Assembly: GCA_963736425.1 (NCBI GenBank) | Contig: CAVTOX010000016.1 | Span: 1-64,000, forward strand | Direction: 5' to 3' | DNA: 64,000 nucleotides | DNA from: Prado023 sp963736425 | Lineage (GTDB): Bacteria; Actinomycetota; Actinomycetes; S36-B12; CAIYMF01 | Shown here: positions 27,854 to 35,961 of the stretch, piece by piece | How positions within the stretch are numbered: position 1 is the stretch's first letter | Layout of the letters: each line of letters begins with the position of its first letter | The notes under the pieces: model-generated | What the model was told of the DNA's origin: nothing | Databases searched by the model: none | What the model saw: only the letters and a program-made list of their open reading frames with translations | Translations under genes and position numbers: made by a program

Positions 27854-28684
27854 ATGAACCTGGAACCCCAAGACCCCACCGTGGTGGCGGACGCCCTGAC
27901 CCCCGATCCCATCGATGTCTGGCGCGAGGCGATGGTTGACTTCCGGGATGCGGCGGCCCGCGCCGAGTGGCGCCACCCGTCGGTGCTGCCCGGCTGGACC
28001 GTGGCCGACGTCGTGGCGCACGTGACCTGGATCGAGCGCTCCCAGCTCGGGCGCCAGGACCCGCCGCACGAGCCCGACTGGGAGGCCCTGCCGCACGCCA
28101 CGGACGGCTTCGGGCGGATCACCGAGGTGCCCGTCGACCTACGCCGCTCGCGGACCCGCGAGGACGTCCTGGCCGAGTTCGACGAGACCATGGCCGACCG
28201 GGAGGTGGCCCTGCGCGAGCTCCGGGCCAGCAACCCGGGGCTGGTGATGAACCCCCTGGGCCGGATGATGCCCTTCGATGAGGTGATCTCCATGCGCGTG
28301 TTCGACACCTGGGTCCACGAGCAGGACATCCGGGTGGCGGTGGATGATCCCGGGCACCTGGGCACGGCCCCCGCGCACATGGCGGCCGGCCGGATGCGTC
28401 GATCGTTGGGGTTCGTGTGGGCGAAGAAGGTCGACGCGCCGGTCGGGGCGACGCTGCTGGTGACGGTGACCGGTCCCGGTGTGGAGTTCAGCGACGCGGT
28501 CATCCGCACCGACGACGGCAAGGGCCGCCCGATCGCCCCTGTCGAGGATCCGACCGTGGCGCTGACCATGTCGTTCCCGGGGTTCGTGGCCCTCACCTGC
28601 GGCCGCGGCCCGGCCGAGGTGTCGATCGAGGGCGATCAGGTGCTGGGGGAGCGCGCCGTCGAGCGTTTGAACATCGCCCCCTGA
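27854..28684 (+). CDS. Mycothiol-dependent maleylpyruvate isomerase family protein
   Basis: 276 residues. The N-terminal DinB-like four-helix domain has LPGWTVADVVAHVTWIERSQ near residue 45, whose His binds metal in this superfamily. FDTWVHEQDIRVA near residue 152 gives the other expected metal-side His. The C-terminal 90 residues fit an SCP2-like domain. Members use mycothiol, the actinobacterial thiol, for isomerisation or detoxification; the substrate here is unknown. It stands alone between the GH31 gene and the convergent ClC gene. Confidence 0.85.
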   Translation: MNLEPQDPTVVADALTPDPIDVWREAMVDFRDAAARAEWRHPSVLPGWTVADVVAHVTWIERSQLGRQDPPHEPDWEALPHATDGFGRITEVPVDLRRSRTREDVLAEFDETMADREVALRELRASNPGLVMNPLGRMMPFDEVISMRVFDTWVHEQDIRVAVDDPGHLGTAPAHMAAGRMRRSLGFVWAKKVDAPVGATLLVTVTGPGVEFSDAVIRTDDGKGRPIAPVEDPTVALTMSFPGFVALTCGRGPAEVSIEGDQVLGERAVERLNIAP

Positions 28685-28733
28685 TCGGCGTCGCCGGTAG
28701 AGCCCCGGTGGCGGGTTCGGGCCGAACGCAGCT

Positions 28734-30122
28734 TCACGCGCGGGCCGGTGCGCTCGCGTCCGCGGCGTCTGCCGGGGGAGGGCCGTCCGGCGTCGCGGAG
28801 CCCGCCGCAGCCCCCTGCGGTGCTGCCTCCCGGCGCTTGTCGATCGCGGCCCGGATCGCGAAGCCTGTCACGGCGGCGATCGCGACCTCCGGGAAGACCT
28901 CGCTCGCGTTGGGGCCGAACAACAGGATCGTGAGGGCCACGGCGCTCAGGGGCATCTTCATGCCGGCGGCCGCGAACGAGGCCATGCCCACGGCGATCCC
29001 GCCGGCCAGTCCGAGTCCGGGCAGCGGTGCGATCAGCACGCCGAACGCGCCGCCGAGCAGGATCGACGGGAAGATGGGACCGCCCCGGAAGGCGCCCAGC
29101 GACAGGGCGTACCCGATGGCCTTGAATACGAGCAGGGCGATCAGTGCCGTGACCCCCCAGGACGACGGGTCGCTGGTCATCTCCTTGAGGGTCTCGGTCC
29201 CCGAGGACGCCACGTCGAAGGGGTCGCGCCCGGTGATCAGCGAGTAGGCGGACGCGCACAGGGCGACGCCCAGGCCGATGGCCATCGTGCCGGCAACCAG
29301 CCGCCCGCGGGTCAGCGACCCGATACGATCCGCGACGCGCAGCCCTCCGGTGAACAGCACGCTCATGGCGATGCCGGCGACTATGCCGACGGGGACGGCC
29401 CACAGCAGGTCGCCGATGTCCGGGGTGGGCACGGAGTCCAGCTCGACGAGCTGCAGGGACTGGGCCGTGATGCCCGCGTTGTTGCCCAGGCCCGTGAAGA
29501 GGACGGCCCCCACCCCGACTCCGAGCAGGGCGGCCAGCGTGGCGATGATGACCGGCCCACCGGTGATCGCGACGGCCTCGGCCAGGAAGATGACGGCGGT
29601 CAGGGGGTTGCCAAGGACGATCGCGATCGCGGCAGCGGCACCGGCTGTCCCGATGAGAGCCTCGAGCCGACCTCCCGGGGACAGCCGGACCACCCGTGAG
29701 ATCCAGACGGCCAAGCCGTAGCCCATCGCGATGAGCGGCGCCTCCGGACCCAGGACCACGCCCAGGGGAAGGCCGGCCAGCGCCGCGAGGAAGACCCCGG
29801 GCACGTAGGCAGGGGGAGTGGGGGGACCGCCGGTCCCGTGGGCGGGGATGTGACCTCCCGGGCCGGGGAGGACGATGATGGCCGCGGCGACCAGCAGGCC
29901 GGCCAGCAGCAGCCAGGGGATGGCCCACCACCACGGCGTCGAGTCGAAGCCCAGATCGGCAGGCGCGGTCTGCCATACCCACTTCTGCAGCAGCGAGACG
30001 AGGTCGAGGAAGCCCATCGCCACCAGCGAGATGGGCAGGGCGACCAGGATCGAGGATCCGATGACGCGCAGGAGTGCGCTCCGGTCGATCTCGGGCGCTG
30101 GTGCGGGGGAGGTCGTGGACAT
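28734..30122 (-). CDS. ClC-family chloride channel or transporter
   Basis: 462 residues from the ATG at 30120-30122. Ten or more hydrophobic helices are visible. VLGPEAPLIAMGYGLAVW near residue 130 corresponds to the GREGP motif and keeps the gating Glu (G-P-E-A-P). The GSGIP selectivity motif is not present; HGTGGPP occupies about that place. AFRGGPIFPSILLGGAFG near residue 345 matches the GxFxP region and AAGMKMPLSA the late helix. The C-terminal tail of about 40 residues is Ala/Pro-rich, with no CBS domains. Chloride versus other anions, and channel versus proton antiport, cannot be decided. Confidence 0.85.
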   Translation of the reverse strand: MSTTSPAPAPEIDRSALLRVIGSSILVALPISLVAMGFLDLVSLLQKWVWQTAPADLGFDSTPWWWAIPWLLLAGLLVAAAIIVLPGPGGHIPAHGTGGPPTPPAYVPGVFLAALAGLPLGVVLGPEAPLIAMGYGLAVWISRVVRLSPGGRLEALIGTAGAAAAIAIVLGNPLTAVIFLAEAVAITGGPVIIATLAALLGVGVGAVLFTGLGNNAGITAQSLQLVELDSVPTPDIGDLLWAVPVGIVAGIAMSVLFTGGLRVADRIGSLTRGRLVAGTMAIGLGVALCASAYSLITGRDPFDVASSGTETLKEMTSDPSSWGVTALIALLVFKAIGYALSLGAFRGGPIFPSILLGGAFGVLIAPLPGLGLAGGIAVGMASFAAAGMKMPLSAVALTILLFGPNASEVFPEVAIAAVTGFAIRAAIDKRREAAPQGAAAGSATPDGPPPADAADASAPARA

Positions 30123-30253
30123 CCCGGGAGTATGGCAGCAGTTGGGCCCGGCTGGCGGGAATATGCCAGGACGAGGGTCGATTCGGGACCACGGGCCTGC
30201 TCGGGGCACATCTCGGCGCTCCGGACGCGGCGCGCGTGGTGAAGGATCTACCC

Positions 30254-31540
30254 ATGCGGCTGCACCGGACTCCCATCACCTGGGCGATCTACGGCGTCAA
30301 TGGCGCATGGGCCGCCTTCATCTACCTCACCGGGCCGGTGAGCCCGATCCTGAGCGAGGACCTCGGCATGTCCCTGGCCGCCGCAGGGCTTGTCGGCACC
30401 GCCCTGGCGCTGGGGATCATCACGGCCTCACTGGCCGCTCCCCGGGCTGTGCGCATGCTGGGCCGGGACCGAGCCACGAAGGCCGGGCTTGTTGTGGTTG
30501 CTGCTGGGCTGATGGGCATGGTCCTGGTGCCGTTGGTCGTCTCCGGTTCGGTGGCCTTCGGCCTGATCCTCGGACTCGTGTGGGTGTCCGCGAGCGGTGG
30601 GGGCACCACGCTCAACGCCTCCATGGCCCGACTGTCCGACGCCCACCCCATCCACAGTGCCCGGGTCATCACGGAGGCCAACGCGGCGGCCGCCTGGGTT
30701 GGGCTGCTCTCGCCCTTGATCCTGGGTGCTGCCCTCGGCGCGGGTCTCGGCTGGGAGGTGGGCATCCTGGCGTGCCTGATCCTCACGCTGGCGGCGCTGG
30801 TGGGGCTGGTCGTGGCCGACAGGGTGATGGCACGGTCAGGACGGGACGGGACGGTGGCCCCCGGTGGCACCCCTGCGGACTCGCACGACTTGGCGGTGGT
30901 ACCTGCGCTGGAACCTGTCTTCGAGCCCGTGCTTGGACCGCCTCCGTCGAGCACGCAGGCGCAGGCCCCGCTGCCCCGGGTCTTCTGGCTGGCGATGGTC
31001 GCTCTGTTCGCGGCGGTGGCCACGGAGTTCGCCATCAACTACTGGGGCTCGACGCTGATCCAGGAGCAGACCGGGGCCCCGGCCGCGTCGGCGACCGCGG
31101 CGATGGCCGCCGTTGTGGCGGGCGTGGCCATCGGCCGCACCATCGGATCCGCGCTCACGCTGCAACTGGGTCCGCATCGGATGCTGATCGGCGGGTTCGG
31201 CCTGGCCCTGGTCGGTTTCGGCGTGCTGTGGACCGCCGGGTCACTCCCGCTGGCCGTGGTCGGGTTGTTCGTCGCCGGCTTGGGGATCGCAGCGCTCTTC
31301 CCCCTGCTCCTGGACCGCGGCATCGTGCTGTCCGCGGGCCATCCCGATCTCGCCATGGCCCGCTCCTCGCTGGTGCTGGGGCTGGCTGTCGGAAGTGCGC
31401 CGTTCGCCCTGGGCGCCCTCGGGTCCGTGATGCCCGTCCGGATGGTATTGCTCCTCGTCCCGGTCGTGATCGTCGTCGGGGTGCTCGGAGTCCTCGCATC
31501 CCGGCCGCACGGGCCAGAGCGCCCCTCGGTGGGTGCCTGA
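30254..31540 (+). CDS. Major facilitator superfamily transporter
   Basis: 428 residues from the ATG at 30254, behind a GAAGGA ribosome site; open frame upstream overlaps the divergent ClC gene and is rejected. Twelve hydrophobic segments are arranged in two groups of six with a hydrophilic loop of about 50 residues (residues 190-240) in the middle. No substrate-specific motif is recognised. The gene is divergent from the ClC gene across 131 bases with no clear operator. Confidence 0.85.
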   Translation: MRLHRTPITWAIYGVNGAWAAFIYLTGPVSPILSEDLGMSLAAAGLVGTALALGIITASLAAPRAVRMLGRDRATKAGLVVVAAGLMGMVLVPLVVSGSVAFGLILGLVWVSASGGGTTLNASMARLSDAHPIHSARVITEANAAAAWVGLLSPLILGAALGAGLGWEVGILACLILTLAALVGLVVADRVMARSGRDGTVAPGGTPADSHDLAVVPALEPVFEPVLGPPPSSTQAQAPLPRVFWLAMVALFAAVATEFAINYWGSTLIQEQTGAPAASATAAMAAVVAGVAIGRTIGSALTLQLGPHRMLIGGFGLALVGFGVLWTAGSLPLAVVGLFVAGLGIAALFPLLLDRGIVLSAGHPDLAMARSSLVLGLAVGSAPFALGALGSVMPVRMVLLLVPVVIVVGVLGVLASRPHGPERPSVGA

Positions 31541-31588
31541 GCCTGGTCGTTCAGGGTCGCAGTGGGAAGGTCGTCCGGGCGACACTTC

Positions 31589-31608
31589 CTATGTCATCGC
31601 GGACATAG
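31589..31608. promoter_or_regulatory. Perfect 7-bp inverted repeat with six-base spacer, candidate Crp/Fnr-type operator
   Basis: CTATGTC-ATCGCG-GACATAG is a perfect inverted repeat 72 bases before the Ile/Pro/Ser-repeat gene. Its inner part, ATGTC-N6-GACAT, has the 5-6-5 geometry of Crp/Fnr sites (TGTGA-N6-TCACA) with altered half sites. A Crp/Fnr-family gene lies 830 bases downstream and is the natural candidate binder. Confidence 0.45.
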
Positions 31609-31679
31609 CGGGCACGAGGGGGTGGCCAGACGATGGAAGTGCCCCCAAGGGATGGGGGATCGGTTGAGGGGAGGCCGAG

Positions 31680-32405
31680 ATGAGTACCAAGCTGGAGGAG
31701 CCGTTGAAGGCTTCGCAGTTGACGCACGTGGCGAACATGCCACCGCTGGAGGTAGTGACAGAGGGCATCCCGCCGCAGGAGCACATCGGGCCGCCGCCCG
31801 TGTCCCAGCCGGGGGCACCCCCCTCTGCGCCCGAACACCGGAGGAACTGGTTTGCGTGGGCGCTGGCCGGCGTGATCGGGGCGCTGCTCGTGGTCGCGGG
31901 AATCTTCGCGGTGAGGCAGTACTCGTCGCCGAGCACGTCCGACCTGCAGGCAGGGCTGCCCCCGCAGGCAGGGCAGGAGAACGGGGCGGGCGCGGGGGCT
32001 TCTGAGCCGGTCTACGCTGGGCAGTTGCTTGGTCCTGCGCTCCCGTACATCGCGGACTGGTCGATCCCGGTGATCCCGGCGATCGCGTCGATCTCGGCGA
32101 TGTCGCTCCCGCCGATTGAGCCGATCCCGGCGATGTCGATCCCGCCGATTGAGCCGATGTCGATCGCGTCGATGTCGATGTCGATCCCGGCGATCGAGTC
32201 GATCCAGCCGATCTCGATCCCGGCGACGCCGACGACCCCGACGACCCCGCCGAACGAGTCGATCCAGCCGATCGAGCCGGTTTCGATCCCGGCGATGTCG
32301 ATCCCGTCGATCGCGTCGATCTCGTTCCCGTCGTTCCCAACGATCCCGTCGATCTCGATCCCACCGATTGAGACGTTCCCGACGATCTCGATCCCGGACA
32401 TGTGA
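31680..32405 (+). CDS. Membrane-anchored protein with Ile/Pro/Ser-rich repeat tail
   Basis: 241 residues, unknown function. Residues 1-54 are soluble and Pro-rich, followed by one transmembrane helix (WFAWALAGVIGALLVVAGIF, about 57-76), so it is a type II membrane protein with an external C-terminus or a tail-anchored form. After a Gly/Ala/Gln-rich linker, residues about 120-241 consist almost only of I, P, S, M, E, A and T. Hydrophobic residues fall every third position with a regular two-residue slip (3-3-3-2), an 11-residue period. A 33-base tandem repeat is visible near 32098-32160 (AMSLPPIEPIP then AMSIPPIEPMS). This spacing would suit a polyproline-II-like rod. A GGGGAGG ribosome site precedes the ATG. 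The Crp/Fnr gene follows after 33 bases, probably in the same transcript. Confidence 0.7.
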   Translation: MSTKLEEPLKASQLTHVANMPPLEVVTEGIPPQEHIGPPPVSQPGAPPSAPEHRRNWFAWALAGVIGALLVVAGIFAVRQYSSPSTSDLQAGLPPQAGQENGAGAGASEPVYAGQLLGPALPYIADWSIPVIPAIASISAMSLPPIEPIPAMSIPPIEPMSIASMSMSIPAIESIQPISIPATPTTPTTPPNESIQPIEPVSIPAMSIPSIASISFPSFPTIPSISIPPIETFPTISIPDM

Positions 32406-32438
32406 CTCTGGACTCTGGTGCACGACGCGGGTCAGTGA

Positions 32439-33101
32439 TTGCATGGAATCGTGAACGCGGAGACGTTCGAGACGATCTCGGCCGCGACGAGGGAGGCCCT
32501 CATGCGGGCCGGCCGGCCCCGGGAGTTCCGGCCCGGTGAGGTGGTGTTCCACCAGGGGGATCCGTGTGACTCGCTGTTCCTCCTGCGCCGCGGCCGGGTG
32601 TCGGTGCACGTGCTGACCCCGGATGGTGACGATGCCACCATCGGCTTGATCGCAGCCCCTGACGCCTTCGGCGAGGTCGGGCTGATCCGCCCCGAGCACC
32701 ACCACACCGCGACGGTGGTTGCCCTCGATGACGTCCACGTCCTGTCGGTCCTGGCGACACGGTTCCACGACTTGCGGACGGACCATCCCGACCTCACCGA
32801 GTGGCTCCTGCTGACACTCACCCAGAGGCTCGAGCGGATGTCGGCGCTCCTCGCGGACGCCCTGTTCGTTGACGCGGAGCACCGCGTCGCCAGACGCCTG
32901 CTCGACTGCCGCTGCTCGTTCGGCGTCGACGGTGCCGAGCCGCTGCCCCTGACCCAGGACGACCTGGCCGCCATGGCCGGAGTCTCGCGACCCACGGCCA
33001 ACCGGGTGCTGCGCCATCTCGAGGACCAGGGCGTCGTGCGACTCGGTCGGGGCCACATCACCATCGCGGACCTCGAGACGCTGGCCCACGCCGCCCGCTG
33101 A
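32439..33101 (+). CDS. Crp/Fnr-family transcriptional regulator
   Basis: 220 residues from a TTG at 32439; the GTG at 32451 is an alternative. The cyclic-nucleotide-type beta roll spans residues 25-125 (FRPGEVVFHQGDPCDSLFLL, FGEVGLIRP). The Arg-x-Ala that binds the cAMP phosphate is replaced by HTATV, so classical cAMP binding is doubtful. The C-terminal winged helix has MAGVSRPTANRVLRHLEDQG near residue 185. No N-terminal Cys cluster for an iron-sulfur centre is visible. It sits just after the repeat-tail membrane protein and may control it through the inverted repeat at 31589-31608. Confidence 0.85.
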   Translation: MHGIVNAETFETISAATREALMRAGRPREFRPGEVVFHQGDPCDSLFLLRRGRVSVHVLTPDGDDATIGLIAAPDAFGEVGLIRPEHHHTATVVALDDVHVLSVLATRFHDLRTDHPDLTEWLLLTLTQRLERMSALLADALFVDAEHRVARRLLDCRCSFGVDGAEPLPLTQDDLAAMAGVSRPTANRVLRHLEDQGVVRLGRGHITIADLETLAHAAR

Positions 33102-33117
33102 CCAGTGACGGAGGGCC

Positions 33118-34473
33118 TCACATCTGCGCGTAGCGGAGCGCTCCGGTCCGATGGGAGCACTCGTCCCCGATCGCCATCGACCCGATGCGCCCGGCCGAAC
33201 GCAGCCCCAGCAGGGCGTCGACCATCCGCTCGCGCAGGGTGAAGGGGCTGATCGTGTTCACGTTGATCTTCGTCCCGCCCTCGAACCCGGCGAGCGTGGA
33301 CACGCGCCACTTGAGGTTGATCCGCCACGGCATCGCAACGTCGGCGCCGACCGGGCGGTAGTGCCACTCCTCGTTGGTGGGGACCGCTCGACCCGTTGCG
33401 GCGTGGCAGGCGTGCACCACGTCCGACACAGCCCGAAGCGCCTCTGGGGAGTGCTCCCAGGGCAGTTGGGCAGTGCCCGTGGCGTAGATCTCGACTGTCG
33501 GATAGCGGTGGCCGACGCCCGCGAGGGCGATGCAGTGGCCGTTCTCGGCGATGACCAGCCGATCCTGGGCAGCCGGGTCGGCGATCATCGTGTTGAACAG
33601 GTCGGGTGCATCGCGGAGCATGCTCAGGGCGCGGTTCATCAGCGGCCCGTACTCGTCGATCGCGACCAACTGCTTGTGCAGGTGGTCGAAGGAGGCGCCC
33701 GCAGGGCGCAGCCAGTTCTGGAACGCCGCGACGTAGAGGGCGTACGGGTTGGTCCGGTTCAGGTCCGCCAGCCCATCCACGCTCAGGCTCAGGAAGGCGT
33801 GATGCTCCACCGCGGTGAGGTCCCCGGAGGATGCCAGTTCGTCGTCGCGGGTCGCCCCGTCGATGAAGTGCCGGCGGGCGGCGATGACGTCGTGCGAGCT
33901 GGCGAAGACGGTGCCGGCGCGGGCGAGGAGCCGCTCCTCGGGCTCAGCCGCGACCTCCTCGGCGCTCGCGCCGGCCGCCTGCATCCGGGTGCGCTTGATG
34001 GCCAGGACGTGGTCGCGTCCGACAGGCGTGGCGGCGTACTCGCCGGCCCGAGCGAGTGCCTCGGCCGGGATCTCGTAGCCGTGGTTGGCGTGCCAGTACT
34101 CGAACGCGAGGATCTCGAAGAGGTTGGGGAAGCGCCGGAAGTCCGCCACTGTGTCCCCGAGCTGCTCGGCGGGCAGGCTGTGCAGGATCCTCCACGGGGC
34201 GGACCCACCGGCAGCGGTGGTGTCGAGGATCAGCCGGGACCGCTCCGGCGGTGTCTCGAGATACCGGCCGGGGCAGAAGGCACAGACAGCGTGCGAGCCG
34301 GCGGAGCCCAGCGACTGCGGTGCGGGCAGGGCCGAGGGGATCGGCCGGTTGGAGCGACCCGGGACCGTCCACACCACGGTTCCGGTCAGCGGCGACTGCT
34401 GGCGAACGGTCCCGTCCGGAAGCTGCTCCAGGACGCGGACGGGCTCATCCGTGGCTCGGGTCCTGGAGCTCAC
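33118..34473 (-). CDS. DUF4921 / galactose-1-phosphate uridylyltransferase-like protein
   Basis: 451 residues. The GTG at 34471-34473 overlaps the stop of the tyrosine phenol-lyase gene by four bases (GTGA). CAFCPGRYLETPPE near residue 52 is a CxxC-type metal site as in GalT, and EILAFEYWHANHGYEIP near 120 plus ASFDHLHKQLVAIDEYG near 280 give the HIT/GalT-like nucleotide-transfer region (H-x-H). Full-length members carry the DUF4921 label; their reaction is not established. Coupling to an amino-acid lyase gene is unexpected and gives no clear pathway. Confidence 0.75.
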   Translation of the reverse strand: MSSRTRATDEPVRVLEQLPDGTVRQQSPLTGTVVWTVPGRSNRPIPSALPAPQSLGSAGSHAVCAFCPGRYLETPPERSRLILDTTAAGGSAPWRILHSLPAEQLGDTVADFRRFPNLFEILAFEYWHANHGYEIPAEALARAGEYAATPVGRDHVLAIKRTRMQAAGASAEEVAAEPEERLLARAGTVFASSHDVIAARRHFIDGATRDDELASSGDLTAVEHHAFLSLSVDGLADLNRTNPYALYVAAFQNWLRPAGASFDHLHKQLVAIDEYGPLMNRALSMLRDAPDLFNTMIADPAAQDRLVIAENGHCIALAGVGHRYPTVEIYATGTAQLPWEHSPEALRAVSDVVHACHAATGRAVPTNEEWHYRPVGADVAMPWRINLKWRVSTLAGFEGGTKINVNTISPFTLRERMVDALLGLRSAGRIGSMAIGDECSHRTGALRYAQM

Positions 34474-35869
34474 AAGGGGTGGAAGCGGGCCTGGAAGAAC
34501 CGCAGGTACTTGGGCTCGAATGTCATCTCCAGGCCACGTACTGACTCGCGCCGGTCCCACACCGACAGGATCGCCTCGGCCGTGACGTCCATGTGGGCCT
34601 GGGTGTAGACGCGCCGAGGGATGGTGATCCGCACCAACTCGAGGCGGGGGTGCCGGTGGTCGCCGGTCTCCGGGTCCCGACCGGCCGAGACGATGCCCCG
34701 CTCCATCGTGCGCACGCCGGCCTCGAGGTAGATCTCGCCCGCCAGCCGCTGCCCGGGGAACTCGACCTGCGGGATGTGCGGCAGGAACCGGGCCGCGTCG
34801 AGGAACACCGCGTGGCCGCCGATGGGCAGGACGATCGGCACACCCTCGCGCTGCAGCTGCTCACCGAGGTAGATCACCTGGCCGATGCGGGCATCCAGGT
34901 GCGCCTGGTCGACCGACTCGTGCAGGCCCTGGGCGATCGCCTCCATGTCGCGCCCGGCCAGCCCTCCGTAGGTGTGCAGGCCCTCATAGACGACGCACAG
35001 GTTGCGCGCCTCCTCGAACACGTCGGGGTCGCGCAGGGCCAGGAACCCGCCGATGTTGACCAGCGCGTCCTTCTTCGCGCTCATCCACGCGCCGTCGGTG
35101 AGGTCGCAGATGCGCCGCACGATCTCCGCGACCGGCACGTCTTGCGAACCCCGGCTCGCGCTGGCGGATGAACCACGCGTTCTCGGCGATCCGCGTGATG
35201 TCGCAGTACAGCGGGATGTTGTGCAGCGCGGCACAGGTCGTGGACCTTCGCGATGTTGGCCAGGCTCATGGGCTGGCCGCCGGCCATGTTGACCGTGACC
35301 GCGATGCTCACGTAGGGGATGCGCTCCCGGCCGTACTCGGCGATCACGCTGCGCAGCTTTGCGAGGTCGACGTCGCCCTTGAAGGGGTGCTCGCTGGCGG
35401 GGTCGTGCGCCTCGTCGATGATGATGTCGACGAACGTGCCGCCGGCCAGCTCCTGGTGCAGCCGTGTCGTGGTGAAGTACATGTTCCCGGGCACCACGTC
35501 GCCCCCACTGATGAGCACCTTGGAGATGATGTGCTCCGCCCCGCGGCCCTGGTGCGTGGGCACCATGAAGGGGTAGCCGTACACGTCCTGCACGGCCCTC
35601 TCGAAGCGGTAGAAGCTCTCGCTGCCGGCGTACGCCTCGTCGCCGAGCATGAGCGCGGCCCACTGCTCCTGCGACATCGCGTTCGTGCCGCTGTCGGTCA
35701 GCAGGTCGATGTACACGTCACGGCTGCGCAGAAGGAACGTGTTCCAGCCTGCCTCGGTGAGGGCGTCCTCGCGCTCGGCGCGGGTGGTCATCCGCAGCGG
35801 CTCGACCATCTTGATCTTGTAGGGCTCCGCCCACGAGTGGCGGCGCTGTCCCGGGCGTTCGTCAGTCAT
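34470..35869 (-). CDS. tpl: Tyrosine phenol-lyase (beta-tyrosinase)-like PLP enzyme, two frameshifts
   Basis: About 465 residues when repaired, the normal family length, from the ATG at 35867-35869. The family start (PYKIKMVEPLRMTTRAEREDA), LLTDSGTNAMSQEQWAA and PTHQGRGAEH are intact; the PLP lysine is in MSAKKDALVNIGG. Choice over tryptophanase: MYFTTTRLHQE keeps the Thr that, with the Arg of TMERGIVSAGRD, contacts the phenol hydroxyl in tyrosine phenol-lyases; tryptophanases differ there. The reaction splits L-tyrosine into phenol, pyruvate and ammonia. An extra base near 35227-35233 and another near 35138-35147 put about 30 residues (ALHNIPLYCDITRIAENAWF) in a third frame; these still read as good family sequence, so consensus errors are likely. 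Confidence 0.8.
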
Positions 35870-35911
35870 GGGTCGAGTCTGCTCCGGGGTGCTGGCGCGT
35901 TGCGCGCCGCA

Positions 35912-35950
35912 GTGGGCCCGGAGCGTGTGCGGCTCATGCCCCGGGCCCAC
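35912..35950 (-). terminator. Strong hairpin, likely terminator of the alpha-toroid gene
   Basis: GTGGGCCCGG and CCGGGCCCAC form a perfect 10-base-pair stem around a 19-base loop, just after the stop of the minus-strand secreted protein gene and before the tyrosine phenol-lyase gene. A second small hairpin (GGCGCG-TTG-CGCGCC, 35894-35908) follows. No T tract is present, which is common in GC-rich actinobacteria. Confidence 0.6.
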
Positions 35951-35961
35951 CGTGAACGGTG

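Noticed and set aside
28714..28726. GTTCG-GGC-CGAAC hairpin between MDMPI and ClC genes as a terminator
   Set aside because: Only five base pairs with a three-base loop; too weak to call.
32040..32400. CRISPR-like or satellite repeat
   Set aside because: The repeats are short, in frame, without spacers, and encode a continuous protein tail.
34470..35869. Tryptophanase
   Set aside because: Thr of MYFTTTR and Arg of TMERGI, together with overall similarity, fit tyrosine phenol-lyase better.
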